Below the pieces are notes generated by a model. The model saw only the letters and a program-made list of their open reading frames with translations. It was not told the DNA's origin and did not search any database. The translations under genes were made by a program, and so were the position numbers. DNA of 60,542 nt from NCBI GenBank assembly GCA_001603075.1, contig LVBB01000020.1, positions 24,216-84,757 on the forward strand, given 5' to 3'. Position 1 is the first letter of the stretch. Every line of letters begins with the position of its first letter. Positions 8,499-17,959 of this stretch are shown one piece after another. The DNA comes from Phycisphaerales bacterium Planc_01 (GTDB taxonomy: Bacteria > Planctomycetota > Phycisphaerae > Sedimentisphaerales > Anaerobacaceae).

Positions 8499-10052
8499 TC
8501 ACTTGCGGCGCTGTTCTCTCAACCTGGTGTAGTAGGCGTCGAAAGCCTCGAGTTTCTCGATGTTTGGAGTCGGGCCCGCCTGCGGCGTCTTGCTGAAGAT
8601 CATGGTGCTCATCGTCTCCGCGTCGAACGCGGGCCACAGCGGCAAGCCGGGACCATTGGGGTTGCCAGTGGTCGCAAAATTGACCCAGTAGGACATGATC
8701 GCCTCCGACATCGCACGCTTCTCGGGCGAGACAGCCCGCCTGAACAAGCCGCCGCTCAGGTTGCCGAACACATAGCGAACCTCCGCCCCGTGGCCAGCCT
8801 CACCCGGCTTGTCGGCGCCGTCGAAGTAGTAAAGGTACGCCTTGCCTTTCCCGTGCTGCGACTGCACCCTCGCCCACGCCCAGCTCGGCCATGCAAAGAG
8901 CACATCGCGTGTAATATCGCGGGTGGACCGCGTGGCCTCCGCCTTTGTCGCGTGCGGATACGCTGCGAGGATCTCCTCGGCCGCCAGGGGGTATTGCTCC
9001 CGCATGCGCTTTTCGAACGCCCCCGGCGTCAGTTTCGAGCCAAACAACGCGTCGTCGGAGTTGGTCCCGACCAGCACCGGGGTGTCATTGAACTGCCCTC
9101 GCTCGTACAAATCAAGCGGGTTGTCGCCGACGATCGTCTCACCGTCGGCCACGGGCCAAGGCAAGCTCTTGACCTTGCCTTTCTGAACGGCGTTTGCGCT
9201 GAGCGCGCGGCCCGCTTTGAGGTCGGCCGCCCCGAGGTCGGCAAGAAACGCCTTTCCCGTCTGCTCCGCCAGGGCGAGCGAGGGGATGATGACGTTCTCC
9301 TGGTCGGCAGCGGTCTTGATCGGGGCCATCGATCCGCCACTCTGGGAAATGGCCCGATGGAACAGTCCCCTGGCAGGCGGCGACTGTGTGAGAATGGAGA
9401 CCGACATGCCGCCCGCCGACTGGCCGAAGACCGTCACGTTACACGGATCGCCGCCGAACTGAGCGATGTTCTCCTTCACCCAGCGCAAAGCGGCGATCTG
9501 GTCCTGGATGCCGTAGCAGCCGGAGCCCTTGCCGCTCTCGGCGCTGAGCTCGGGGTGAGCGAGGAAACCGAAGACACCGACGCGGTAGTTGGGTATGACC
9601 AGCACGACACCCTTCTTGGCGAAGTTGGTCCCATCGTAGGTGTTGGCGGCCCCGCCGTTGAACGCCCCGCCGTAGATGTAGACCATGACCGGGCGGCGCT
9701 CGCCGGCGTCCTTCGCGGCCGTCCAGACATTGAGATACAGACAGTCCTCGCTGGGCCTGGCCCGGTACAAGAGCGTCAAGAGGGCCGACTGCATGGGCGG
9801 CGGCCCGAACTTGTCAGCCTCCCACACGCTGTTCCACGGCACAACCGGCTGCGGCGCCTTCCATCGCAACTCACCAACCGGCGGCGCGGCGAACGGGATG
9901 CCCTTGAACGACGCGACACCGTCTTCAACGACGCCGCGAACTTCGCCGCCGGTTACCGTTACGGTCCAGTGATCTGCCGGAGACGCGCCCCGGCACGCCG
10001 TCGGAGCCAAACCGAAAACCACCCCTGCCATCAACAGAAAAGCAGTCTTCAT
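8499..10052 (-). CDS. Secreted type B carboxylesterase (para-nitrobenzyl-esterase-like)
   Basis: 517 residues with a clear signal peptide (residues 1-22, ending CRG-AS). An alpha/beta-hydrolase serine esterase: the early strand VEDGVASFKGIPFA, the oxyanion region VYIYGGAFNGGAAN, nucleophile motif VFGQSAGGMS (about residue 215), the acidic region GTNSDDALFG (where most relatives have D-E-G), and the histidine region GHGAEVRYVFGNL complete the triad. The C-terminus has the usual SYWVNFATTGNPN. It cleaves carboxylic esters, possibly decorations on plant or algal polymers; substrate is not predictable. It is the last of a run of minus-strand secreted enzymes and converges on the lipoprotein gene. 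Confidence 0.92.
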   Translation of the reverse strand: MKTAFLLMAGVVFGLAPTACRGASPADHWTVTVTGGEVRGVVEDGVASFKGIPFAAPPVGELRWKAPQPVVPWNSVWEADKFGPPPMQSALLTLLYRARPSEDCLYLNVWTAAKDAGERRPVMVYIYGGAFNGGAANTYDGTNFAKKGVVLVIPNYRVGVFGFLAHPELSAESGKGSGCYGIQDQIAALRWVKENIAQFGGDPCNVTVFGQSAGGMSVSILTQSPPARGLFHRAISQSGGSMAPIKTAADQENVIIPSLALAEQTGKAFLADLGAADLKAGRALSANAVQKGKVKSLPWPVADGETIVGDNPLDLYERGQFNDTPVLVGTNSDDALFGSKLTPGAFEKRMREQYPLAAEEILAAYPHATKAEATRSTRDITRDVLFAWPSWAWARVQSQHGKGKAYLYYFDGADKPGEAGHGAEVRYVFGNLSGGLFRRAVSPEKRAMSEAIMSYWVNFATTGNPNGPGLPLWPAFDAETMSTMIFSKTPQAGPTPNIEKLEAFDAYYTRLREQRRK

Positions 10053-10130
10053 AGCAGTCTCTCACTCACACAGACGCATCCGGTCACGAGTCATCCCAAA
10101 GCCTTCGCCTCCGCGGCTGCCATGTGTCGT

Positions 10131-13100
10131 CTATGGTTCGTCGGCCCAGATGGCTTTGATGGTTTCTTCCTGGCCGAAGCCGGTCGGCACGGCGTCGCTG
10201 GGGGTGTTGGCCCAGTACCAGTGCACGTCACCGACGGGCGCCGCGAGCGTGCGGCTGCCGGGCATCTGGAGGTAGCCGTTGCGGTCGTGTCGGCAGATCC
10301 AGTCCCAGGCGTAGCGCAGCCATTGGTTGCGGTATTCGAGGCTCTGGTGCGCGAACCAGCAGATCTCGTCATAGCCCCAGATCCAGTGGGCGCCGATGTT
10401 CTGCCCTTCGCGTCCGCTTCGTCCGAAGTTGTCCAGTTCGACCAGATACGGCAGGCTCTCACATGACCAGCCGCTCGGTGTCACGCCGCCCCTGCTGCGC
10501 CCGAACAGGCTGTCGAGGTAGCCGACCTTCAAGACGCCCTGCTGCGGATGCTCGACGACCTCGTCGATCCGCAGCGGGAATGAGTGCAGGTCGAACATGA
10601 GCTTGCCGTCGTGCACGATGCCGCCGCCGGGCACGTGGGCGTCACAGAGGACCATGTGCCGGCGGGCGTTTCGGCGGGCGTATTCGCGAACGCGCCGGAT
10701 CATGTCACGCCAGTGGACGTGGTCGGGATCGCGGTCGTCCATGATCTCGACCTGCCCGAAGTGGATCGCCTCGACGCCGATGTCGATGTACCGCTGGCAG
10801 AGGTACGTGAACCACATCCGCGTTTCCAGGCGGCTCATGTCCGGCACGGACGAGCCGGGCCGCCACTGATCGACGCGGTGGCCGTCGGGGTAGAGCATGG
10901 CCTCGTAGCGGAAGTTCCGCTCCTCGGGTTCGAGGCCGAACTCTTCGAACAGGCTCGCCGGAATGGGAATCCGGTTGACCTGCTCGCTGACGATCTCAAA
11001 GGCGGCGGCCTGCAGGATGATGTTCGGATCGATCTTGTGCATCCGCTCGGCGATGGGCCTGGCCCTGACGAGCAGGTTCTCCAGCCCGGCCTCGCCGCCC
11101 CAGCGGTAGATGGCCCGGCCGATGAACTTGGCGCCGATGTTCTCGAGCATGCGAATGTTGTCGTCCACGTTGCCCTGGCCGTGCAGAAGCTCGCTCATGG
11201 TGATCGCGCGAGCCAGGTAATTCTCCAGCACGGCGCGGGAGATCGTGCCATCGAAGTGATAGTTCCGCTTGGCGCCGATGTACTTGGCGTCGCGGTCGGG
11301 CGCAGCCGTGGCGGACGACGACAGCGGCGGCGAGATCTCGAACGTGTCCGCTTCGAGATCGATCGTAACGGTCGTGCCGTCGGCGAAGGTCGTGCGCTGC
11401 CTGCGGCGGGATTCGTCGAGGAACTCGTGCCTGGTCATCTCCAGCCGTCCGACGCGCTCGTGCAGCGCACACATCGTCCGCACGCGCTCGAGCTCGGCCT
11501 CGCCCGGATTCAGTGAGATGTAGGGCAGACCCGCGTTGGCCAGGCCGTGCAGGTAGCCCCAGTCGTTGTCGGGGATGCCCCAGCCGCCCTTGGTCATCGA
11601 CCAGGGCACGAGCAGTGCATCGTGATAGACGAGATTGAACAGCGGGACGGGGACACCCATCGCCGGCCCTTCGCCCGGCCCCGGCGTCAGGGCGTACGGC
11701 CCGTGATGGACCAGGTCGAGGTGCGGGATCGCCCAGTCGGCGGGCTCCTCGGAGCTGACGACGCCGCCGGTCGAGCGGATGAAGTCCAGGCACATCCCGC
11801 GATACGTCAGGCAGTCGGTGCGCGTCGCCGGGTGCTCGGGGCTGTAGCACTCGTCGGGAGGCACCACCGCGAAGACGTCGAGATAGGCGCCGCGCACTTT
11901 GATGCCGTGGTCCAGCAGAGCGCTGTAGTTCTTCTTCACATGTCCCAGGGCCAGTCGCGGGCAGAGGATCGACTGCTTGCCGCCGTACCAGATGCTGTGC
12001 ATGGGTCGGCTGCCGTCGCGCTCGATGATCGTGTGCCTCGGGTCGTACGACCTGGCGTCGAGATAGTAGTCCCGGTACTGATCGTGGATCGCGAAGACGT
12101 AGCCGAGGTCGTCGCAGGTCTGTGCGAGCCGTCTCATGCCGTCCCAGCCGCCCGCGTCCGGGCCCGGCGGCAGCACATCGGGATGCAGGTTGTCGTAGCC
12201 TCGAAAGCCCCATCCGTCGAGATGGACGTACGCGCGCGGCACGCCCTTCTCGGCCAGTCGGCGCAGGTGCGTCGCCGTCTCATCGAAGGTGATCAGAACA
12301 TGGTTCTTCGTGGGGTCGTCCTTGTTGTAGTATTGTGATTCCGGCTGGATGTGCGTCAGAATACCCGTGTGAACGACGGGACTTCCGATCAGCTTCGCCA
12401 GCAGCGGCGTGCGGGCGATCTTCTCCTGCAGCGAGACGAAGTGGCCCGTTTGTCGGACCTGCGTGCGATAGCGTTTGGCCATGTCCACGTAGTTGCCCTT
12501 GTCGAAGAGGCACAGGCGGACACGTCGCGGGTATCGCAATTGTCCCAACGAGTGGACCCACCGCACTTGCATGCGCGTCGGCCCGCCCGCCGGATGATCG
12601 AAGCGGCAGCCTCCGTCGTCAGGCGTCTCGATCAGCGTGAGCAACGCCGCGTCGCCCTGCTGATGGCCCCACCAAGGCATGTACAGGCCGCGACCGTAAC
12701 TCATCGTGTCGTACAGGTAGATCCTCTGCGCCCAGTCCTTCGGCAGGAGCATCCCCTGCATGAACGGAACGATCGTCGTGTCAAACGAACTGTCCGTCAG
12801 TGCCGGCGGCCAGAAGCACTCCAGCACCTGACAACGGCTCTCATCGGCCACCAGCTCGCAAACGAGCTCTTCCTGCGGACCTTCCAGACAGGCGAACAGC
12901 GCGATCGACAGATCGATCTCGGTCCCCCCGTGCGCGAAGCCACGCAGGGCGATCTTCACGCCGGTCTTGAATCCAGTTTGATATGGCGAGACTTCCACCG
13001 TCTTCGCATCGGCCAGGCGAAGCGCATACGCCTTGCCGTTCGCCTCGGCAACGAGGTCGCCCTTCGAAGAGGCCACCGTGGACCACGTGCGACCGCCGGC

Positions 13101-13289
13101 GCTGAGCGTCATGTGCAGATCGGCGGGATGGATCTCGACGCGGGTGCGACGGCCCTGCAGGATCCATCGATCCGCATCCTGTTTCACCTCGACGGCGGGC
13201 GCACCGTAGTCGTCCTGCGTCGTCTCGACGGCAAAGGCAAACGATGCTGAGAGCACGATGAGGCAAGAAATCCAGTGGAACGGCTTCAT
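10131..13289 (-). CDS. Large secreted protein with two glycosidase-like modules
   Basis: 1052 residues. A signal peptide (MKPFHWISCLIVLSASFAFA) is followed by a beta-rich region (about 30-260). The first barrel-like module (about 290-640) includes PRAYVHLDGWGFRGYD, VRGAYLDVFAVVPPDE and VVSSEEPADWAIPHLD, an arrangement of acidic strand ends like that of retaining glycosidases and of DUF5696-type proteins. A second module (about 660-1045) starts at YIGAKRNYHFDG and has its own acidic strand ends (EAIHFGQVEIMDDRD, MVLCDAHVPGG). Two catalytic-type modules in one chain is unusual. The start at 13289 has GGAGA 9 nt upstream; the frame reaches 13310. The family is not named with certainty, and the substrate is unknown. 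Confidence 0.65.
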   Translation of the reverse strand: MKPFHWISCLIVLSASFAFAVETTQDDYGAPAVEVKQDADRWILQGRRTRVEIHPADLHMTLSAGGRTWSTVASSKGDLVAEANGKAYALRLADAKTVEVSPYQTGFKTGVKIALRGFAHGGTEIDLSIALFACLEGPQEELVCELVADESRCQVLECFWPPALTDSSFDTTIVPFMQGMLLPKDWAQRIYLYDTMSYGRGLYMPWWGHQQGDAALLTLIETPDDGGCRFDHPAGGPTRMQVRWVHSLGQLRYPRRVRLCLFDKGNYVDMAKRYRTQVRQTGHFVSLQEKIARTPLLAKLIGSPVVHTGILTHIQPESQYYNKDDPTKNHVLITFDETATHLRRLAEKGVPRAYVHLDGWGFRGYDNLHPDVLPPGPDAGGWDGMRRLAQTCDDLGYVFAIHDQYRDYYLDARSYDPRHTIIERDGSRPMHSIWYGGKQSILCPRLALGHVKKNYSALLDHGIKVRGAYLDVFAVVPPDECYSPEHPATRTDCLTYRGMCLDFIRSTGGVVSSEEPADWAIPHLDLVHHGPYALTPGPGEGPAMGVPVPLFNLVYHDALLVPWSMTKGGWGIPDNDWGYLHGLANAGLPYISLNPGEAELERVRTMCALHERVGRLEMTRHEFLDESRRRQRTTFADGTTVTIDLEADTFEISPPLSSSATAAPDRDAKYIGAKRNYHFDGTISRAVLENYLARAITMSELLHGQGNVDDNIRMLENIGAKFIGRAIYRWGGEAGLENLLVRARPIAERMHKIDPNIILQAAAFEIVSEQVNRIPIPASLFEEFGLEPEERNFRYEAMLYPDGHRVDQWRPGSSVPDMSRLETRMWFTYLCQRYIDIGVEAIHFGQVEIMDDRDPDHVHWRDMIRRVREYARRNARRHMVLCDAHVPGGGIVHDGKLMFDLHSFPLRIDEVVEHPQQGVLKVGYLDSLFGRSRGGVTPSGWSCESLPYLVELDNFGRSGREGQNIGAHWIWGYDEICWFAHQSLEYRNQWLRYAWDWICRHDRNGYLQMPGSRTLAAPVGDVHWYWANTPSDAVPTGFGQEETIKAIWADEP

Positions 13290-13315
13290 AATGGCAGTCT
13301 CCGAAATCAATCGCG

Positions 13316-14464
13316 TCAGTGCATCTGCTTATCGACAGCGCGTTTCATGCGGTCGAGGCCTTCGCGCAATGTCTTCTCCGGACATCCGAAATTCAGCCGC
13401 ACGTAGCCGGGCCCCAGGAAATCCGCGCCGTCCGAGAGGCCCACGCCCGCCTGCTCGAAGAACTTCGCCGGCTCGGACAGACCCAGTTCCGTGGTATCGA
13501 TCCACGCCAGATAGGTCGCCTGGACCTCGTCCATCGACAGCCCTGGAATCTCATTGTTGACTGTCTGGTACACGAGACGGCTGTTGCGGCGCAAGTACTC
13601 GATCAGCGCCGTTCGCCACGGCTCGCCGTCGCGGTACGCCGCCAGACAGGCTGCATAGCCCAAGGCGTTGGTGCCCGGAACGATCCCCTCGCGGGCCTTC
13701 TGGAACGGTCGGCGAAGGTCCGCGTTGGGGATGACGGCGAAGGCGCAGTTGAGCCCCGGAATATTGAACGTCTTGCTCGGGGCCATCAACGTAATCGTGC
13801 GAGCGGCGATGTCCTCGCCGAGCGTGGCGATCGGCACGTGCCGGCCGCCGTCGAGAACGAGGTCGCAATGAATCTCGTCCGAGCAGATGACGACGTTGCG
13901 GCCCAGGCAGATCTCGGCAACACCCCGCAGCTCGTCCGGCTCGTACCGCCGGCCGACAGGATTGTGCGGATTGCACAGCAGCAGGACCCTCGACCGCGCG
14001 GACAATTCGCTCTCGAATCGTTCGAGGTCGAACGTCCACCGCGTGCCCTCCCGCCGCAGCGGGACCACCTTCATTTCGCGGCGCACGTGCCCCGGTGCCG
14101 CGAGAAAAGGCGGATACGCCGGCGTGAAGGTCAACACCTCGTCGCCGTCGTCGCCAAAGGCCCGGCTCGCCAGGTTCAGCGCCGGCACCAGCCCCGGCAG
14201 CCATACGATCCACGAAGGCTCGATCCTCCAATGATATCGGCGCTCCACCCGCTCGACCACCGCCTCCACCAGCCCCTCCGGCGGAACCGCGTAGCCGAAC
14301 ACCCCATGCTCAACCCGTGCGTGCAGCGCCTCCAGCACGCACGCCGGCGCCCGAAAGTCCATATCCGCCACCCACATCGGGATGATGTCCCGGCCATGGT
14401 AGCGGCGCCACTTGAGACTGTCGGTGCTCCGGCGGTCCGGCACGGTATCGAAATCGAAGCTCAT
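13316..14464 (-). CDS. PLP-dependent aminotransferase of the MalY/PatB (C-S lyase) family
   Basis: 382 residues. Begins SFDFDTVPDRRSTDSLKW and has IPMWVADMDF, the N-terminal hallmark of MalY/PatB cystathionine beta-lyases. LLCNPHNPVGR (about 175) holds the Asn and Pro of fold type I, VICSDEIHCDL the Asp that contacts the pyridine ring, and APSKTFNIPGL the Schiff-base lysine (about 240). Family members cleave cystathionine or other C-S bonds in the cytoplasm, giving homocysteine or free thiol. With the homocysteine operon 2.4 kb upstream this hints at linked sulfur metabolism, but the two are separated by DUF2961. The frame is open far upstream through the DUF2961 gene; the ATG at 14464 follows AGAAAGG at a suitable distance. 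Confidence 0.9.
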   Translation of the reverse strand: MSFDFDTVPDRRSTDSLKWRRYHGRDIIPMWVADMDFRAPACVLEALHARVEHGVFGYAVPPEGLVEAVVERVERRYHWRIEPSWIVWLPGLVPALNLASRAFGDDGDEVLTFTPAYPPFLAAPGHVRREMKVVPLRREGTRWTFDLERFESELSARSRVLLLCNPHNPVGRRYEPDELRGVAEICLGRNVVICSDEIHCDLVLDGGRHVPIATLGEDIAARTITLMAPSKTFNIPGLNCAFAVIPNADLRRPFQKAREGIVPGTNALGYAACLAAYRDGEPWRTALIEYLRRNSRLVYQTVNNEIPGLSMDEVQATYLAWIDTTELGLSEPAKFFEQAGVGLSDGADFLGPGYVRLNFGCPEKTLREGLDRMKRAVDKQMH

Positions 14465-14502
14465 ATTGATAGATCTTGCCTTTCTCTTGTCGGAAATTTG
14501 CG

Positions 14503-16608
14503 CTATTGCCGCTGCACCCAGAAGAAGTCGATGCCCACCTCCGGCTCGGCGACGCGGCCGGTGGTGTCGGTCCATTCGAGCGTCAGCGTGTGCTCGCCCG
14601 CCGTCAACTCGCCCGGCCGTAGCGCCACCTGGCGCAGCAGCGTGCGATACGGCCGATACAGATCGATTTCCTTTGACCGATCCGCCAGCGGCAGCGGCTC
14701 GCCGTCGAGATAGAACGCGACCTTGCCCGATCGCGGCGTCATGGCGAATGCCACGTTGATCTGCTTCCTGCCGGCGGTGTCGATAGCGAGCTTGAAGCTC
14801 TTGCGCTCGCCCGTCTTCCTCGGCGTCCAGACCAGCAGCTTGCCGCCGGCCCACAGCGCGCCGTCGTCCAGACGCGTGTTCTGCCTGTCGGTGAGGCAGT
14901 CCTCGCTCGTGTAGAACACCGAGTTGGCCGCCCCCATCCGCGCCGCCGGCTGCCAACCCACGGGCAGCTCGGGCGCTCGCAGGTCTGCCTGGGTGATGGC
15001 CAGATGGTCGTCGGTCACTCCTGGGCGGGCGTAGTGGTATCCGATGCGGGCATATGAAACGCCCGGCGTACGCTCGTGGCTGTACAGCTCCATGTAGAAC
15101 CGCAGGTTCTGGCCGAATGGGATCGGGTCGAGGATGTGCCAGCGATAGTTCGTCACGAAGCCCCGATTGCCCGGACCGTCGTTGCGGGGCTGGCCGCAGT
15201 AGGGATACAGGAAGATGTCCGGCGAGGACCACGAGTAATTGAAGTAGTCTTCCGATCCGGTCCCGAAGATCGACGGCATCGGCTCGTTGTCCACGAAGAT
15301 CTTCTCGTCGCCCTCGCCCCACCAGTTGCCATAGGGCGTCGGCACCTCGTTGGGATTCAGCAGGTACGCCGTCGTTCCCACGTAGACGCCCTTGCCCTGC
15401 GCCAGCAGGAACGGCAGGTCCTGCACGTCGCGGTTCGACGCGATCAGATCGTGATCGACGCGCCACCGCGCGCGAAAGTGCATCGATCGCTCGTCCCACG
15501 TCCACGGCATCGCGGCAACGGCGCCCGTCGCCTCGACGCGCTGACCGCCCTCGTTGACCAGCTCGACCTTGCACGAACGCTCAAAGGGCATCACGAACCG
15601 GCAGACCATCGTCCCGTCCGGCTGCACGGTGAACGGCAGCGACTGGTAGGGGTTGATGCCCGGTGCCGCGCCGAAGAAATCGCCCACCGGCGACTGCACC
15701 TGGCCCCACGGGTAGCCGTCGAACGTCACGTGAAGGACGGTCTGTCGGAGGGCCTTGTCCATATCGGCCGCCTTCAGCTTGATCGTCAGTTGCTCGACCG
15801 CCGCCGAGCCCTCGAACTCGGCGATGACCTTCCTCTCCGAAGGGCGCAGGGCAACGTCGAACGACTTGGCGCCGGCCTGCGAACGCGGCTTGATCCGCTC
15901 GTCCGGATCGGCGAGCGCCTCGATTACGCGGCCAATCGTCTCGCGATACGTGCGAAGGTCTTCCGGCCGGAACGTCACGACCGATGTGCCCTTGTCGTAG
16001 AGCCGCACCTGAAGCTCGTAGAAGTGAATCCGCTTGACGTTGCCCGTCCACACGACGCGAAGCCGCTTGGCGAATGCGATCGGCGCATAGGAAGCGTCAC
16101 GCTGATACACGGTCCGCCCGAACGTCTCGGCGTCGATCTCCTTGAATGGCTCGAAGCTCTCGTACGGACGACGGAAGAACGCGTCGGCGCTGCCCTCGTA
16201 GATGGGCGTCTCGGCGTCGTCGAGGACCACACGCACCTGGCCTTCGATCGCGGCCGTCCACAACCGCACGATCGCGCCGGGCCCGGCCACGTCGGCGATC
16301 AGATACTCGCCGATCCCGTCGGCGTCGGGCTCGCGGAGCACCTTCTCGAAATTGGCAATGGGCTCACCGCCGAAGCCGTCGGAATTGGCGAACCAGTCCG
16401 GCCCGCCCGGCAGGTTGCTGCGCCGGTCCGTCGAAGAGAACTGCACCGTGCGGTACGCCGGCTCCGGAAACCTCGCCAGACCGGCCATATCGACCATCTC
16501 CTCGAACAGCGAGCCGGTGGTGATCGCCGCCTGACTGGTCACAGAGGGCACGAGCAGTGCAAACAATCCGAGCAGCGGCAAGACGATCCTGCGTGCGTTC
16601 GTATCCAT
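14503..16608 (-). CDS. Secreted DUF2961-domain protein
   Basis: 701 residues with a signal peptide (residues 1-27, ending SQA-AI). The N-terminal region holds the DUF2961 features: RTVQFSSTDRRSNLPGG, WFANSD, IANFEK, IADVAGPGAIVRLWTA, and later YGNWWGEGDEKIFVDNE, IFGTGSEDYFNYSW and FVTNYRWHILDPIPF. This fold relates to glycoside hydrolases, and characterised members act on arabinofuranosyl or fructofuranosyl glycans. The C-terminal ~130 residues (ADRSKEIDLYRPYRTLL to the end) form a beta-sandwich, probably a carbohydrate-binding tail. The ATG at 16608 has GAGGGAAG upstream; the open frame continues to 17019 only as a shadow of other DNA. It lies 38 nt before the MalY-like gene and is probably co-transcribed with it. 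Confidence 0.88.
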   Translation of the reverse strand: MDTNARRIVLPLLGLFALLVPSVTSQAAITTGSLFEEMVDMAGLARFPEPAYRTVQFSSTDRRSNLPGGPDWFANSDGFGGEPIANFEKVLREPDADGIGEYLIADVAGPGAIVRLWTAAIEGQVRVVLDDAETPIYEGSADAFFRRPYESFEPFKEIDAETFGRTVYQRDASYAPIAFAKRLRVVWTGNVKRIHFYELQVRLYDKGTSVVTFRPEDLRTYRETIGRVIEALADPDERIKPRSQAGAKSFDVALRPSERKVIAEFEGSAAVEQLTIKLKAADMDKALRQTVLHVTFDGYPWGQVQSPVGDFFGAAPGINPYQSLPFTVQPDGTMVCRFVMPFERSCKVELVNEGGQRVEATGAVAAMPWTWDERSMHFRARWRVDHDLIASNRDVQDLPFLLAQGKGVYVGTTAYLLNPNEVPTPYGNWWGEGDEKIFVDNEPMPSIFGTGSEDYFNYSWSSPDIFLYPYCGQPRNDGPGNRGFVTNYRWHILDPIPFGQNLRFYMELYSHERTPGVSYARIGYHYARPGVTDDHLAITQADLRAPELPVGWQPAARMGAANSVFYTSEDCLTDRQNTRLDDGALWAGGKLLVWTPRKTGERKSFKLAIDTAGRKQINVAFAMTPRSGKVAFYLDGEPLPLADRSKEIDLYRPYRTLLRQVALRPGELTAGEHTLTLEWTDTTGRVAEPEVGIDFFWVQRQ

Positions 16609-16808
16609 TGTATTCTTCCCTCGACTGAGATACCCATCCGCAAAACGATTCCACCGGCTTCTCGCCGGTCCGATTGGTTCGCCCATAGCATACCAGCGGC
16701 AACGTCGCATGTCACCCATCCATAGCAGGGATGGTGTGGCAACCAGGTCGCCCATCCCCAAACGCTGGCGCGTTTGAGGCTGCCACGCGCCGGCAAGTGC
16801 GCCGGACC

Positions 16809-17501
16809 TCACGAAGGGAGTCTGACCAGCGAGGGCAGGCGGCCGGCCAGGCCGACGCGGTCGTCCTTGACGACGACCAGCCCGTCGATGCCGTCGATGG
16901 CCACGATGCGTTCGAGGGCGGCGTCCACGTCCTCGACGGTCCGGACGAGGTTGGCCGCCAGGGTCGCCGCCGCATCGGCCAGGGCCCCGTCCCGCGCGAC
17001 AACCGTCGCCAGGTCGCACTGCCCCAGGCTCGTCGAATGGCCCATCCTGCCCGAGGACGAACAGATCGCAACAGGCGTGTCCGCTGGCTGCAACGAGAAA
17101 GCCAGACGATTGGCGGGCTTGCCCATCCCGGCGTGCAGGCCGACGACGACGGGCCCGGCCGCCTGCAAATAGATATCGCCGCCATTGTCCACGATCGCTT
17201 CGGCGGCGCCGGCCTTCAAGCCCGCCTCAGCCGCCCACTGCGCCATGGCGCCCGCGACCGCCGCCATCGGCCCGACACCCACCGCGCGGGCCGCCTGCGC
17301 CATGCGCCGGGCGACTTCGGGCGCCTCGGGCAGCAATTCAACCGGCTCGAACGAGTCGCCGAACGCCGGATGGCAACGGATGTAGTCCTCCAGAAGCTGA
17401 CGCTGCCGCACGATCTCGCAGGTGACCGCATCGAACGCCTCGCAGCAGATGCGAAAGACCGCCTCGCGGTACGTGAACGTTCGATATCTTCGCTTCGCCA
17501 T
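16809..17501 (-). CDS. UPF0280 family protein (ApbE-like), homocysteine operon
   Basis: 230 residues. Starts MAKRRYRTFTYREAVFRI and contains VGVGPMAAVAGAMAQWAAEAGL, EAIVDNGGDIYL, VGLHAGMG, AICSSSGRMGHSTSLGQCD and VVARDGALADAAAT, the pattern of UPF0280 proteins related to the flavin transferase ApbE. In Methanosarcina a UPF0280 protein (COG2122) acts with HcyBio and a NIL-ferredoxin in forming homocysteine from aspartate semialdehyde and sulfide. All three lie together here in the order HcyBio, NIL-ferredoxin, UPF0280. An in-frame ATG 12 nt upstream (17513) is equally possible; neither has a strong Shine-Dalgarno. The precise chemical role is unsettled even in the family. Confidence 0.85.
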   Translation of the reverse strand: MAKRRYRTFTYREAVFRICCEAFDAVTCEIVRQRQLLEDYIRCHPAFGDSFEPVELLPEAPEVARRMAQAARAVGVGPMAAVAGAMAQWAAEAGLKAGAAEAIVDNGGDIYLQAAGPVVVGLHAGMGKPANRLAFSLQPADTPVAICSSSGRMGHSTSLGQCDLATVVARDGALADAAATLAANLVRTVEDVDAALERIVAIDGIDGLVVVKDDRVGLAGRLPSLVRLPS

Positions 17502-17539
17502 AATAGGTCCCATTCGACCTACAGGACCTATGCCTTCAA

Positions 17540-17959
17540 TCAAAACGCCGACGCACAGGCCCCGAACGGACAGACGCGAATGCAGGCGAGGCACTCGATG
17601 CACTCGGCCTCGTTGTAAAGGACCTCCCGCGTCACCTGGTTCGGCATGTGCAGGGCCTTTGTCGGGCAGTGGGCCACGCACTGGCCGCAGTGGGTGCATC
17701 GCTCTTCATCGCGCGTGACGCCTTTACCCGTGTGGTTGATCGTGACGTTGAACGTCCGAACGAAGGCCATACCCTTTTCGATATCGGCGGGCGTACCCGT
17801 CACGTCCAGAACGAGGTAGCCTTCCTCCTCCGGCGTGACCCTGGCGCGATAGACGTTGACGATCAGATTGTAGTCTTTCACCAGGTGGTAAATGATCGGC
17901 TTTTCACATTCGCACTTGGGAAAGTAAAGCATCAGTTTGTGGGTCACGGTCTGGCTCAT
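17540..17959 (-). CDS. NIL-domain ferredoxin with two 4Fe-4S clusters
   Basis: 139 residues. Residues ~1-75 form a NIL (ACT-like) domain (KLMLYFPKCECEKPIIYHLV...). Residues ~85-135 carry two cluster motifs, CTHCGQCVAHCP and CIECLACIRVCP, so it should hold two 4Fe-4S centres and pass electrons in the cytoplasm. Homologues beside HcyBio are needed for the reductive step that makes homocysteine from sulfide in anaerobes. The start overlaps the HcyBio stop by four bases (ATGA), so translation is coupled and 1:1 production is likely. UPF0280 follows 38 nt downstream. Confidence 0.92.
   Translation of the reverse strand: MSQTVTHKLMLYFPKCECEKPIIYHLVKDYNLIVNVYRARVTPEEEGYLVLDVTGTPADIEKGMAFVRTFNVTINHTGKGVTRDEERCTHCGQCVAHCPTKALHMPNQVTREVLYNEAECIECLACIRVCPFGACASAF

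Noticed and set aside
16720-16800. Structured intergenic stretch with nested hairpins (CCATCC/GGATGG, AAACGC-tggc-GCGTTT) sharing 16 nt with 19439-19454
   Set aside because: The shared 16-mer lies in coding sequence of the sirtuin gene and the hairpins are short; no second full copy in the window, so no repeat family or RNA gene can be supported.
15575-17019. Long open frames upstream of the DUF2961 and MalY-like starts
   Set aside because: High GC leaves frames open for long stretches on this strand; the residues before 16608 and 14464 are not family sequence and the chosen starts have proper ribosome-binding sites.
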